The notes: generated by a model not told the origin, from the sequence alone. A stretch of DNA of 64,000 nt from Streptomyces agglomeratus (GCF_001746415.1 NZ_MEHJ01000001.1:7570501-7634500), one strand, 5' to 3'; shown: positions 27,584-37,164, counted from the first letter of the stretch. A program made the numbers and translations.

Positions 27584-27785
27584 AGAACGCTGTTCGGCCC
27601 GCCCGTCCTTCGAGAAGGTGGCGCCGGCAGGAGTAGCCGTGACTTTCACCCTCACCGGTCGCGACCACAGGGGGAACCCGTCTTCGCGGTCCAGGCGGAT
27701 ACGTCTGCGAAAGTGCGGGAATGAGTGCGGTTCAGGCGGGCACATGTACGGCACACAGTGACGGACGGTTGGAGAGAATGTACCC

Positions 27786-28040
27786 GTGTTGATGCCGGAA
27801 CCGCGTTATGTGAGAAACCTCCTTGCTCGATACGCGAGCGCACGCATCGCGCTCGCGGAGAAGTACGAGCCGAAGTGGCAACGTGAGCTGGACGACGTCA
27901 GCTACACCCTGTGTGTAGTGACCGGAACCCGGCTCGTCGCCGACGCGCTCGCCGCTGCGGACGACATCCTGGCGGGTGCCGGGCCGTGTGCGACCAAGCC
28001 TCGTGACGCACTCGCTTCGCAGACGGCCCTCGCGGCCTGA
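27786..28040 (+). CDS. DUF5133 family protein
   Basis: 84 residues from GTG (MLMPEPRYVRNLLARYASAR), matching the MLMP start of Streptomyces DUF5133 proteins. A short helical hairpin follows (DVSYTLCVVTGTRLVADALA). No catalytic motif is visible. These small proteins recur near regulatory genes; the ANTAR-GAF gene lies 228 bp downstream. Function unknown. Confidence 0.75.
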   Translation: MLMPEPRYVRNLLARYASARIALAEKYEPKWQRELDDVSYTLCVVTGTRLVADALAAADDILAGAGPCATKPRDALASQTALAA

Positions 28041-28145
28041 GACCCCCGCACACCATCACGTGTCGGTAAGGCTTGCCACCCCTCCGGCGCTGGTTGGCGG
28101 GGTGACGCGGTGGTTGGGCGGTGTGGTTAGGGTCTGGGTGAGTGC

Positions 28146-28172
28146 TTGACAAGCAGGCACGCCCCGTAGGGC
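28146..28172 (+). promoter_or_regulatory. Possible promoter of the ANTAR-GAF gene
   Basis: TTGACA at 28146-28151 and TAGGGC at 28167-28172, spacer 15 bp, about 100 bp before the coding start. The spacer is short for a HrdB-type promoter, so this is tentative. Confidence 0.25.
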
Positions 28173-28268
28173 GGTGGAGCGGGTGACATGTGTCGCTCAG
28201 TGGTGTCAGGTGGGTGCCCGGCTCCGGTGTGCGCCGCGGGCACCGGAGCCGGTGCCAGGAGGGCACGC

Positions 28269-29153
28269 ATGACGCAGAGCAGCACTGTTCTGCCTTACGG
28301 GCGTAAGGCCGGCAGTACGGCAACGGCCGCGCGGACGGAGGACGACGTTGAGGCGCTGCGCGCCGAGGTGGAGTGCCTGCGTCGGCAGAACTCGGATCTT
28401 CAGGGGCGCCTGCGCACCCATCCCGCGATCGCGCTGGCCCAGGGCATCCTCATCGAGCGGTACGGCCTGCCTGAGCCCGACCAGGCGTTCGCCCTCATGC
28501 GGCACGTGTCGCAACGCGCCAACATCAAGCTGCACCAGCTTGCCGACGCGCTCAACCACATACCCGGACCCGATACGGACGCGAGGCTCTGGTTCCCGCG
28601 TCGGGTCCCTGCCACGCCTCCGCCGCTGCACGACGTCGACATGGAGCTGGACGGCGGCGCCAACCAGGGCGCGGTACTGGGGGCGGCGTTGAGACGGGTC
28701 CTCACGATCGCCGGGACCGACATGGGCAACGTGCAGTTGGCCGACCGTTCGGGGCTGCGCATGGAGAAGCACACAGGTCTTACGCGGGAGTTCACCGACT
28801 TCTTCGCATTCGTCGACGGGCCGACCACATCGTGTTCGCAGGCCGCCGCGGACCAGGAACAGGTCACCGTCCGCGACGTGGCCACAGCCGAGGTGTTCGA
28901 CGAGGATTCCCGTCGCACGATCCTGGAGGCCGGCAGCCGCGCATGTCACAGCGTGCCGATCATCGACGGGCAGTCGGTAAGAGGCATGGTCTCCTCCCAT
29001 CACGCGCGGCCCTTGGCCGGCTTCTCCCGGCCGCAACTCCAGGCACTGGAAGCAACCGGTCAGGCGGTCGGGCGGTGGCTGACCTGGCACCACGACACCG
29101 TTATCCATGACGCCCTTGAGGAGCTGCACGGACTCGCCCGTACGACAAGGTGA
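28269..29153 (+). CDS. ANTAR-GAF regulator
   Basis: 294 residues; ATG preceded by AGGAGGG. A coiled-coil (EDDVEALRAEVECLRRQNSD) leads into an ANTAR RNA-binding domain (THPAIALAQGILIERYGLPE, then QAFALMRHVSQRANIKLHQL, residues about 57-100). A C-terminal GAF-like domain follows (VLTIAGTDMGNVQLADRSGL, then RACHSVPIIDGQSVRGMVSS). ANTAR proteins act as transcription antiterminators by binding dual hairpins in leader RNAs. The ANTAR-before-GAF order differs from the common GAF-ANTAR layout. Confidence 0.85.
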   Translation: MTQSSTVLPYGRKAGSTATAARTEDDVEALRAEVECLRRQNSDLQGRLRTHPAIALAQGILIERYGLPEPDQAFALMRHVSQRANIKLHQLADALNHIPGPDTDARLWFPRRVPATPPPLHDVDMELDGGANQGAVLGAALRRVLTIAGTDMGNVQLADRSGLRMEKHTGLTREFTDFFAFVDGPTTSCSQAAADQEQVTVRDVATAEVFDEDSRRTILEAGSRACHSVPIIDGQSVRGMVSSHHARPLAGFSRPQLQALEATGQAVGRWLTWHHDTVIHDALEELHGLARTTR

Positions 29154-29377
29154 GGTCGGACGTCGCCCCGACCTCGGGGTCGGTGAAGCGAGGCGTCGTT
29201 CGGCAGCGGCCACCCACCCGCGCGCTTCGGGTTCCGCGACGAGTACCCGACAGCCAATGTCGTCCCCCATTGTCACTGGCCGCCGGTACCGTGACCGCCG
29301 TGATCGTGGGCACCGCCGTGCCGGCCCTTCGCGGAGGGGGCCGGGGGGTGACCTGCCATTCGTGCTTGTGCAGGCGC

Positions 29378-29827
29378 TCAGCGGGTCTGTGATGCGCGGG
29401 GCCTTGGGTACGCGGCCGTCCGGATGCGCTCGGCAGGGTGGTGGTCCCGGCTCTCGGTGAGCAGCAGTACAGCGGTCACAGCGACGAGCGCCGCCGCCGA
29501 TACGTGCACGCCCACGGCTGTGGCGAGGGTGCCGCCGTGGGTGACCACGGCGAGTGCGTCACCGAGGGGAATGACGGCGGTGGTGAGCACCACCCAGCCG
29601 AGCGCCCGTCGTTGTCCCAGGGCGAGCAGGATGAAGACGATCGTGGCGGTGGAGACATCGCGTATGCCCTTGACCATGAAGTAGCCCGAGGCGTTCCCCG
29701 AGGGCCACGGTTCGATGCCGAAGCCGTCCGGCGCTCCGGCCGGGTTGAGGAGGAAGTTCAGCCCGAAGAACAAGGGTGCCAGGCCGGTGACGAGGGCCAG
29801 AACGGTAGTAATGCGCTGCTTGGTCAC
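29378..29827 (-). CDS. DUF4267 family membrane protein
   Basis: 149 residues with four spans (ITTVLALVTGLAPLFFGLNF, then STATIVFILLALGQRRALGW, VVLTTAVIPLGDALAVV, and HVSAAALVAVTAVLLL). GYFMVKGIRDVSTATIVFIL is characteristic of the family. It lies 64 bp downstream of another small membrane gene on the same strand, together divergent from a SigJ-type sigma factor, so it may be in that sigma factor's regulon. Confidence 0.75.
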   Translation of the reverse strand: MTKQRITTVLALVTGLAPLFFGLNFLLNPAGAPDGFGIEPWPSGNASGYFMVKGIRDVSTATIVFILLALGQRRALGWVVLTTAVIPLGDALAVVTHGGTLATAVGVHVSAAALVAVTAVLLLTESRDHHPAERIRTAAYPRPRASQTR

Positions 29828-29891
29828 AAGCTCTCCTTCGAAGGGTTGCCGCGGTGGCGGCGTCGGTCGCGTCAGCGGTTCGCGCGGGTGG

Positions 29892-30296
29892 TCATGACCG
29901 GGTGCCCGAGCGCTCCGACACGCGCCGGGACCACCCGTGGACCAGCGCCAGTACGCTCAGGCCGAACATCAGGACACCCAGAGGGACATGGAGCGACGGC
30001 ATGTGCGCGATGCCCAGCACCACCTGCACCGAGGCGAGGACGAGGAAGCCCGACGCGTACAGGATGGGGCGGGGCGCACCGCCGCCCGGTCTCCAGGCCA
30101 GCACAGCGGCGAGCACGTACACCATGGACGCGCCGTACATCACACGCGATCCGACGTCGTGCAGCACCGCACCGTGGGACGAGGACAGCAGCATTCCGGC
30201 GGTGACCGCCTGGAAGAAGAGGGACGCAGTCTGCACGGCGATCGCGACCTGCATGAACGTGAGTCTGCCCTGAACCGCTGCCGTCTGTGTGGCCAT
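29892..30296 (-). CDS. Small four-span membrane protein
   Basis: 134 residues from ATG (MATQTAAVQGRLTFMQVAIA). Four hydrophobic segments are evident, including FMQVAIAVQTASLFFQAVTA and ILYASGFLVLASVQVVLGIA. No family recognised with certainty. The start region faces the ECF sigma gene across a 171-bp divergent promoter region, a position often occupied by ECF41 targets. Confidence 0.7.
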   Translation of the reverse strand: MATQTAAVQGRLTFMQVAIAVQTASLFFQAVTAGMLLSSSHGAVLHDVGSRVMYGASMVYVLAAVLAWRPGGGAPRPILYASGFLVLASVQVVLGIAHMPSLHVPLGVLMFGLSVLALVHGWSRRVSERSGTRS

Positions 30297-30391
30297 GACG
30301 CGGCCTCCTCTTCTGCCTCGCGGCGGTGGATCGGTAGTGTCTTGGTACTCCGACGACGTGGGCCCGCGAAATGTGAGGCCGAGCGCCGACC

Positions 30392-30416
30392 TCACGTTTT
30401 GGTGCGGTGTCTCGTC
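30392..30416 (+). promoter_or_regulatory. Possible ECF41-type promoter upstream of the sigma factor
   Basis: TCACG (30392-30396), 16-bp spacer, CGTC (30413-30416), about 50 bp before the sigma gene start. It resembles the TGTCACA-N16-CGTC promoter known for ECF41 factors but the -35 is imperfect. Confidence 0.3.
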
Positions 30417-30467
30417 GAAGCGGCGAGAGCGGAAGCGGACGAGAAGAATCAGGGAGCCGTCGCGAGC

Positions 30468-31421
30468 ATGAGCACCCCAACCGAACCTGGGCGGGACCGG
30501 ACCGAGCCGGCCCTGAGCGAGATCGTCGGGGAGCGACGACATCTGATCAATCTCGCCTACCGGCTGCTCGGTTCGCTGGCCGAGGCCGAGGATGCCGTGC
30601 AGGAGACCTACACCCGCTGGTACGCGCTGTCGCGAACGCAGCAGGACGCCATCGAGTCGCCCGGCGCCTGGCTGACGACGGTGGCCGGTCGCATCTGCCT
30701 GGACGTGCTGGGCTCGGCGCGGGTCCGGCGGGAGCGTTACGTCGGCGAATGGATACCCGAGCCGCTGCCCGACCGTACGGAATGGCCCGGCGGGCCGGCG
30801 GGCGGCGGCGGATCGGAGCGGGCCGACCCCGCCGACCAGGTCACCCTGGACGAGTCGGTGAACATGGCCTTCCTCGTCGTACTGGAGTCGATGACGCCGG
30901 CCGAACGCGTGGCGTTCATCCTGCACGACGTCTTCCGGTACCCCTTCGCCGAGATCGCCGACATCGTCGGCCGGACACCGGCGGCCTGCCGGCAACTGGC
31001 GTCCTCGGCCCGTCGGCGTATTCGCGCCACGCAGGCTCCGGCCGTTGTACCGGCCGGCCAGGCCGGTCTGGTGCGGCACTTCAAAGAGGCGTGGGAGGCC
31101 AAGGACATCGAGGCCCTCGTCGACCTCCTCGACCCCGACGCCACGATGATCGCCGACGGCGGGGGCATGGTCGGCACCGTCCTGCGCCCGGTCGAGGGCG
31201 GCGAGCGCATCGCCCAGTACCTGATTCACATCGCCGACATAGCCCCTGGGCTGGTGCTCCTGGAGCGGACGGTCAACGGCCGGCCCGGCCTGGTCGCCCA
31301 GCACACCGGCGTCACGGTGACCGTGGCGGCGTTCAGCCTCACCGGTGGCCGCATCACCCGTATCTGGGCGGTCCGCAACCCGGAGAAGCTTCGGCCGTGG
31401 ACCGAGAACGGGCAGAGTTGA
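30468..31421 (+). CDS. RNA polymerase sigma factor, SigJ/ECF41 type
   Basis: 317 residues; AGGGAG upstream of the ATG. Sigma region 2 (LINLAYRLLGSLAEAEDAVQ) and region 4 (MTPAERVAFILHDVFRYPFA) are followed by a SnoaL-like C-terminal domain. The three ECF41 hallmarks are present in conserved form: WIPEPLP in the linker, DGGGM in the extension and NPEKL near the end. In this family the C-terminal extension replaces an anti-sigma factor and tunes activity. Genes for small membrane proteins lie divergently; ECF41 factors usually control a neighbouring gene. Confidence 0.88.
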   Translation: MSTPTEPGRDRTEPALSEIVGERRHLINLAYRLLGSLAEAEDAVQETYTRWYALSRTQQDAIESPGAWLTTVAGRICLDVLGSARVRRERYVGEWIPEPLPDRTEWPGGPAGGGGSERADPADQVTLDESVNMAFLVVLESMTPAERVAFILHDVFRYPFAEIADIVGRTPAACRQLASSARRRIRATQAPAVVPAGQAGLVRHFKEAWEAKDIEALVDLLDPDATMIADGGGMVGTVLRPVEGGERIAQYLIHIADIAPGLVLLERTVNGRPGLVAQHTGVTVTVAAFSLTGGRITRIWAVRNPEKLRPWTENGQS

Positions 31422-31546
31422 CGCGAAGTCAGGCGTGGAGGCCGGCGAAGGCCCGCAGCCCGGCCGCCCATGTGCCGGCCCTTCGGGCAGTAAGGCATCG
31501 CCCTACTGCCCGAGGTCTGCTGCCCGAGCCCCACTGCCCAAGCGTC

Positions 31547-31895
31547 CTACTGCTGCCGCGGGTCGAGGTCTCGCAGCACGGACCCGAGCCGGCGTGCTCC
31601 CTCGTCCAGTTCCGTGAGGTCGGCGGTGGCGGCGAAGCCGAGGCGGAGGTGGGCTGCCGGCGGTTCGGTGGCGAAGTAACGGCTGCCTGCGCTCACCGCC
31701 ACGCCCCGCTGCCGGGCGGCGGCGGTGAGTGCCTTGTCGTCCACGCCGGGCGGCAGCCGGAGCCACAGGTGCAGTCCGCCGGCGGGCGCGCTGGTGAGGG
31801 TCGCTGCCGGCATCTCGTGGGCGAGTGCGGCAGTCAGCCGTGAGCGTCGCTCGCGCAGGTCGGCGCCGAGCGTGCGGACGTGCTTCTCCAACCAG
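31547..31895 (-). pseudogene. C-terminal fragment of a MocR/class I aminotransferase-like protein
   Basis: Residues LEKHVRTLGADLRERRSRL, then SAPAGGLHLWLRLPPGVDDK, then RGVAVSAGSRYFATEPPAAH match the small C-terminal domain of PLP-dependent class I aminotransferases or MocR regulators. The PLP-lysine domain and any GntR helix-turn-helix are absent: homology stops at about 31895, where a different gene begins in the opposite direction. A true stop ends the 3' side. A remnant created by a rearrangement. Confidence 0.7.
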
Positions 31896-32750
31896 ATCGC
31901 CTTCCTGTCCCTGCGCAAGCGGTTCGGCGTACGGATCGTGCACGCGCCCAACACCCCGGAGGGCGGGGTGGACGTGCCCGCGATGGCCGAGCTGATGCGG
32001 ACCCACCGCCCCCGCCTGGTGTCCGCCACCCACGTCCCCACCAACTCCGGCCTGGTCACGCCGGTCGCCGAAAGCGGCCGGCACTGCCGCGAACTGGACC
32101 TGCTCTACCTGGTCGACGCCTGCCAGTCCGTGGGCCAGTACCCCCTCGACGTCGAGGAGATCGGCTGCGACCTGCTCACTGCCACCTGCCGGAAGTTCCT
32201 GCGCGGCCCGCGTGGCTCCGGATTCCTCTACGTCAGCGACCGCGTCCTGCGCGCGGGCTACGAGCCCCTGTTCATCGACATGCACGGCGCCCGCTGGACC
32301 GCGCCCGGCACTTACCGGCCCGTCGGGACGGCGGCCCGGTTCGAGGAGTGGGAGTTCCCGTACGCCACCGTGCTCGGCAGCGCCGCCGCGACCCGCTACG
32401 CCCGCGACGTCGGCCTGGAAGCGATCGCCCAGCGCACTCCGGCGCTCGCGGCGAGGCTGCGGAGCCGGCTCGAAACCGTCCCCGGAGTGCGCTTGCTCGA
32501 CCGCGGCCCGCAGCTGGCCGCCCTCGTTACCTTCGCCGTCGGCGGAGGCTGGCAGCCGCAGCCGTTCAAGGAGGCGATGGACGCCCGCAACATCAATTCG
32601 TCGCTCAGCCTCCGCGAGTTCGCCCAGTTCGACTTCGGGGACAAGGACGTCGACTGGTGCCTACGCCTGTCGCCGCACTACTACAACACCGAGGAGGAAG
32701 TGGACCACGTCGCCGACGCGGTCGCCGAACTCCTCCGGCAGGAAAGGTAA
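31890..32750 (+). pseudogene. N-terminally truncated class V aminotransferase (isopenicillin-N-epimerase/cysteine-desulfurase-like)
   Basis: From about 31890 the frame reads NQIAFLSLRKRFGVRIVHAP, VSATHVPTNSGLVTPVAESG, YLVDACQSVGQYPLDVEEIG (PLP Asp) and ATCRKFLRGPRGSGFLYVSD with the Schiff-base lysine. The C-terminal domain is complete to LLRQER. The N-terminal 80-100 residues, including the PLP phosphate-binding region, are missing. An in-frame start exists upstream, but that leader is antisense to the neighbouring fragment. Probably inactive. Confidence 0.75.
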
Positions 32751-33240
32751 TGGCGGCCACGCAGCGGCGCGCCGAGACAGAGGAGAGCAGCGGCGACCTG
32801 TGGCACAACCGCGACTTCCCTCTCCTTCGGCCCGGAGCGACGCTGCGCCGTACAGCCGCAGGAGGTCTCCGCCCGAGCCACCCGGCCCGTCCTCTTCCTC
32901 ACCGAACCGTTCCTCCGCGCCGACACTGAAAAGTTGGACGACCGTGGCCCGTGACGACGGCCTCACCTGCAATGTGCGCCATGACCAGGGCCGGCCGGCT
33001 CTGGTCATGGCGCTCGGCCCCTCCACTTCCGGCCGGGACGGTGCCTGTGCGGTGGCCGATGCGAGGGCGCGCAGGTTCTGGCCAAAGGGTCGCGCGCAAC
33101 AGGCCGACAGCAGACGCTTCCGCTTCATCGGTCGTTGATGCGCCGTCAATCCGGGACCCCTAGGTTCCACAAGCGCACCCCCCGCGACCCTGCCGCCCGA
33201 CCGGTGCGGCAGGGAGGTCACGATCCCCTGGAGTGATCAA
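32751..33240. other. Intergenic region with a strong hairpin
   Basis: Holds the 13-bp stem at 32976-33013 and otherwise no gene or recognisable element. The promoter of the PhoX-like gene is expected in the last 150 bp. Confidence 0.4.
32976..33013. terminator. 13-bp perfect inverted repeat
   Basis: GCGCCATGACCAG (32976-32988) and CTGGTCATGGCGC (33001-33013) with a 12-nt loop GGCCGGCCGGCT that is itself partly self-complementary. It could be a terminator, or a protein-binding palindrome upstream of the PhoX-like gene. No T-tract follows. Confidence 0.5.
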
Positions 33241-34401
33241 GTGGAACGTCGTAGTTTCCTGCGTGGAGCGGTCGTCGGCGGCACAGCAGCGGCATTCGGC
33301 TACACCCTCATGCAGGGCGCGGCCTACGCGGCGCCCGCCCAGAAAGGCTTGGGCCCGTACGGAGCGCTCGGCACGGCGGACGCCAACGGCATCCAGCTGC
33401 CCAGCGGCTTCACCAGCCGGGTGATAGCCCGGTCCGGCCAGAGGGTCGGCTCCACCGCCTACACCTGGCACAACGCCCCCGACGGCGGCGCCTGTTTCGC
33501 CGACGGCACGGGCTGGATCTACGTCTCCAACTCGGAGATCTCCTCCACCGGCGGCGCGAGCGCGATCAAGTTCAACTCGACAGGGTCCATCACCGGTTCG
33601 TACCGGATCCTGTCCAACACCAACCGCAACTGCGCCGGCGGGGCGACCCCCTGGAACACCTGGCTGTCCTGCGAGGAGGTCACCACCGGCTACGTCTACG
33701 AGACCGACCCGTGGGGCGTGAACGCCGCCGTGCGCCGCGACGCCATGGGTCGCTTCAACCACGAGGCGGCCGCCGCCGACCCCGTCCGCAAAGTGATCTA
33801 CCTGACCGAGGACGCGACGGACGGCTGCTTCTACCGGTTCGTCCCGTCCACGTGGGGCAACCTGTCGGCGGGCACCCTCCAGGTCCTCAAGGCCGGAACG
33901 GCAACCTCCGGCAGCTTCACCTGGGCCACCGTCCCCGACCCGGACGGCTCGCCCACCCCCACCCGCGACCAGGTCACCGGCGCCAAGCTGTTCAACGGCG
34001 GCGAGGGCTGCCACTACGCCAACGACACCGTCTGGTTCACCACCAAGGGCGACAACCGCGTCTGGCAGCTCAACCTGGCCGCCGGCACCTACGAGCTGGC
34101 CTACGACGACAACCTGGTCGTCGGTGGCGGAGCCCCGCTGACCGGCGTCGACAACGTCACCGGCTCGTCCTCCGGTGACCTGTACGTCGCGGAGGACGGC
34201 GGCAACATGGAGATCTGCATCATCACGCCGGACGACGTGGTCGCCACATTCCTGCGGATCACCGGCCAGTCCTCCTCGGAGATCTGCGGCCCGGCCTTCT
34301 CGCCGGACGGCAGGCGCCTGTACTTCTCCAGCCAGCGCGGTACGAGCGGCAGCTCGTCCGGCGGCATCACCTACGAAGTCACGGGCCCCTTCCGCAGCTG
34401 A
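33241..34401 (+). CDS. Tat-exported PhoX-family (DUF839) phosphatase-like protein
   Basis: 386 residues from GTG. The Tat signal is clear: MERRSFLRGAVVGGTAAAFG with the twin-arginine R-R-x-F-L and cleavage near AYAA. The body matches the PhoX/DUF839 beta-propeller: WLSCEEVTTGYVYETDPWGV, FNHEAAAADPVRKVIYLTED, LFNGGEGCHYANDTVWFTTK, VTGSSSGDLYVAEDGGNMEI. PhoX enzymes are Ca/Fe-dependent alkaline phosphatases exported folded. At 386 residues it is shorter than canonical PhoX, so it belongs to the smaller actinobacterial group and phosphatase activity is an inference. Confidence 0.85.
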   Translation: MERRSFLRGAVVGGTAAAFGYTLMQGAAYAAPAQKGLGPYGALGTADANGIQLPSGFTSRVIARSGQRVGSTAYTWHNAPDGGACFADGTGWIYVSNSEISSTGGASAIKFNSTGSITGSYRILSNTNRNCAGGATPWNTWLSCEEVTTGYVYETDPWGVNAAVRRDAMGRFNHEAAAADPVRKVIYLTEDATDGCFYRFVPSTWGNLSAGTLQVLKAGTATSGSFTWATVPDPDGSPTPTRDQVTGAKLFNGGEGCHYANDTVWFTTKGDNRVWQLNLAAGTYELAYDDNLVVGGGAPLTGVDNVTGSSSGDLYVAEDGGNMEICIITPDDVVATFLRITGQSSSEICGPAFSPDGRRLYFSSQRGTSGSSSGGITYEVTGPFRS

Positions 34402-34744
34402 CCGGCCCACCGTCACGAGCGGCACACGACGGGCGGGCCTCACGTCACGGGGCCCGTCCGTTCCCGGAACCGCAGGCCAACAGCCGCGCACCCCCTCCGC
34501 GGCATCTGACGATCCGCGACTTCGGCCGGATTCCCGCTCTCCTCCACCTCTGCCTCCTCCTGCTGAGACTCAAGCGGTTGAGCCCGTCCGTGCGGCGATC
34601 GCCGGGCTCACCTGCGGCCTGCCCGGCGGCGGGGGCGGTCGACTCGTACCCCGCGTCAAGCGAGTACTACTGGCGGGTCGGATACTTGGTGATCGTTTAG
34701 TGCGATGACTGCCGGGCCGCGTGCGCCGGGCGGAGGAAAGGCTG
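34402..34744. other. Intergenic region
   Basis: No gene, repeat or clear promoter recognised. The last 15 bp contain the GGAGG ribosome binding site of the permease. Confidence 0.3.
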
Positions 34745-36722
34745 ATGGGGGATATGGACGACTCGGACGAACTGGCCGTGCCGGAAGTGGTGGAGAGCCC
34801 CGCCGTGCGGAAGCAGCCCACGGGAGGGTTTGCGCGGTGGTTGTTGCGCCACCAGGTGCAGCCGATCGGGCCGGCGGCCGGTGAGGGCCATGGCGAGCCG
34901 CACGCCTGGTGGAGGTGATGTGCCTGACCGGGGTCGACTACTTCTCCAGCTTGGCCTATGTACCGGCGATCGCCGCCCTGGCGGCGGGGGCGGTCTCGCC
35001 GCTGGCGACACTCGTGATCGTGGCCCTGACCTTGCTGGGAATGCTGCCGATGTACCGGCGGGTGACCAAGGAGAGCCCGCACGGGGCCGGGTCGGTGGCG
35101 ATGCTTGAGGATCTGCTGCCGTTCTGGTGGGGCAAGCTGTTCGTGCTGGTCCTGCTCGGCTTCGTGGCCACGTCGTGGATCATCACCATCACTCTGTCCA
35201 CGGCGGACGCCTCCGTGCACGTAGTGGAGAACCCGTTCTTCCCCGCGGCCCTGCACGGTCACGAGGTCGCGCTGACGGTCGCGTTGCTGCTGGTGCTCGG
35301 AGGCGTGTTCCTCCTCGGGTTCAGCGAAGCGGTCAGCGTCGCCATCCCGCTCGTCGCTGTCTTCCTCGTACTCAACGCGGTGGTCATCGCCGTCGGCCTG
35401 GTGCACGTGTTCACCACACCGGGGGCATGGTCGGCCTGGACGGACGCTCTCATCGACAGCGGGGCGGCTTCGGCGATCTCATGGGTCCCGCTCTGCTGGC
35501 GTTCCGCTGCTGGTGCTGGGACTCTCCGGGTTCGAGACGGCGTCAGCATGATGCCGCTCGTGGCCGCCGACGGAGAGACCCCGGAACAGCGGCTGCGCTC
35601 GCGGATCCGCAACACCCGCAGGCTCCTGACCACCGCCGCCCTCATCATGAGCGTCTACCTGCTGGCCGCAAGCTTCGTCACCACCGTCCTCATCCGCACG
35701 AGGAGTTCGAGCCCGGCGGGGCGGCCAACGGCCGCGCCCTGGCCTGGCTGGCCCATGAGCATGTCGGGAGGCGTTCGGCACCGCTTATGACATCAGCACC
35801 ATTCTGATCCTGTGGTTCGCGGCGCGTCCGCGATGGCGGCTGGTCAACATCGTGCCCGCTACCTGCCCGACTACGGCATGGCCCCCGAGTGGGGACGCGC
35901 CGTACGCCCCGTCGTACTCGTCTACACCGCGCTGTGCATCGTCATCACCATCGCGTTCGACGCCGACGTCGACGCCCAGGCCGGCGCCTACGCCACCGGC
36001 ATCCTGGCCATGATGGTCTCCGGTGCCTTCGCCGTCACCGTCTCCGCCCTTCGCCGGCACCAGCGGGTCGCCACCGCGGGATTCGCCGCGCTCACCGCGG
36101 TGCTGCTCTACGCCCTGGTCGCCAACATCGTCGACAAGCCCGACGGCATCACCATCTCCGGCATGTTCATCGCAGGCATCATCGCCGTGTCGCTGATCTC
36201 CCGGGTCTCGCGCACCACCGAACTGCGCGCCGACCGCATCGTTCGACCCGGCGGCCCGCCGGTTCATCACCGACACCCTCGCCCACGACAACTCGATCAA
36301 CATCATCGCCAACCGCCGACAGGCCGGCGATCTGGCGGAGTACTCCGACAAGGAGCGCGAACAGCGCGGCACCAACCCGGTACCCGGCCCCGCCGACGTC
36401 CTGTTCCTGGAAATCGACGTCGTCGACCCCTCCGACTTCAGCGAATCGCTCACCGTCCGCGGCGTCGAAGTCGACGGATACCGGATCCTGCGCGCCGAGG
36501 CCCCGGCCGCGCCGAACGCCATCGCGGCGATCCTGCTCGCGCTGCGCGACAACACCGGTGCAGCCGCACTGCTACTTCGCCTGGGCCGAAGGCAGCCCCC
36601 TCATGCACATGTTCCGCTACTTCCTGATCGGTCGCGGCGACACCGCTCCCGTCACCCGCGAGATCATCCGCAAGCACGAACCGGACCCCGACCGCCGTCC
36701 GGGCATCCACGTCGGCGGCTGA
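34745..36722 (+). pseudogene. APC-family amino-acid permease, multiply frameshifted
   Basis: The pieces rebuild a Streptomyces APC permease of about 660 residues: [20 protein letters not shown], then [80 protein letters not shown], and the C-terminal cytoplasmic part [20 protein letters not shown]. The reading frame changes near 34912, 35465, 35506, 35538, 35698, 35763, 35825-35850, 36241 and 36560; every change is explained by loss of one or two bases, mostly in G/C runs. GGAGG precedes the ATG. As read it is non-functional. Confidence 0.85.
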
Positions 36723-36870
36723 GGTGGTCATGTGCGCTGCGGTGACCTCCCGTTCCGCTCCGCGACCAGGCGGGTGAGGTAGGCGATCAGGCCGGGGTGA
36801 ACGGGATTCCCTGTGTACGGCGATGATCTCGTCGGGCGCGTGGCGGGGGGAGGCGCCGTCGCGGATCGGC

Positions 36871-37164
36871 TCAGGTCCGGGCCGCTGAGCTGCTCGCCGG
36901 CGGAGAGCAGCGAGGAAGGGCCAGGACAACCGCCAGCGCGGTGGTCGCGGTGAACCAGATGATCATGACGGCCCGCACGGCGGACGCCGACGTGGTCTCA
37001 CCCGTGAACAGCTCGCCCAACCGCTGCCGTGGTGCGGGCACCTGCTCCTCCAACTCGCCGCGCGGCGCGTCGGGGGAGAGCAGGTCGGTGCAGAGCGAGC
37101 AGGGCGCTTGGCCGGCATCGAGCCAGTAGGCGCCGTCCCGTACCGCGTATTGAGGGGTCCGCAT
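36871..37164 (-). CDS. Small hypothetical protein with a C-terminal membrane span
   Basis: 97 residues starting MRTPQYAVRDGAYWLDAGQA. A CSLC motif (APCSLCTDLLSPDAP) may bind metal or form a disulfide. A hydrophobic stretch AVMIIWFTATTALAVVLALP lies near the C-terminus, suggesting a tail-anchored protein. Codon use is normal. No family recognised and no operon partner. Confidence 0.5.
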   Translation of the reverse strand: MRTPQYAVRDGAYWLDAGQAPCSLCTDLLSPDAPRGELEEQVPAPRQRLGELFTGETTSASAVRAVMIIWFTATTALAVVLALPRCSPPASSSAART

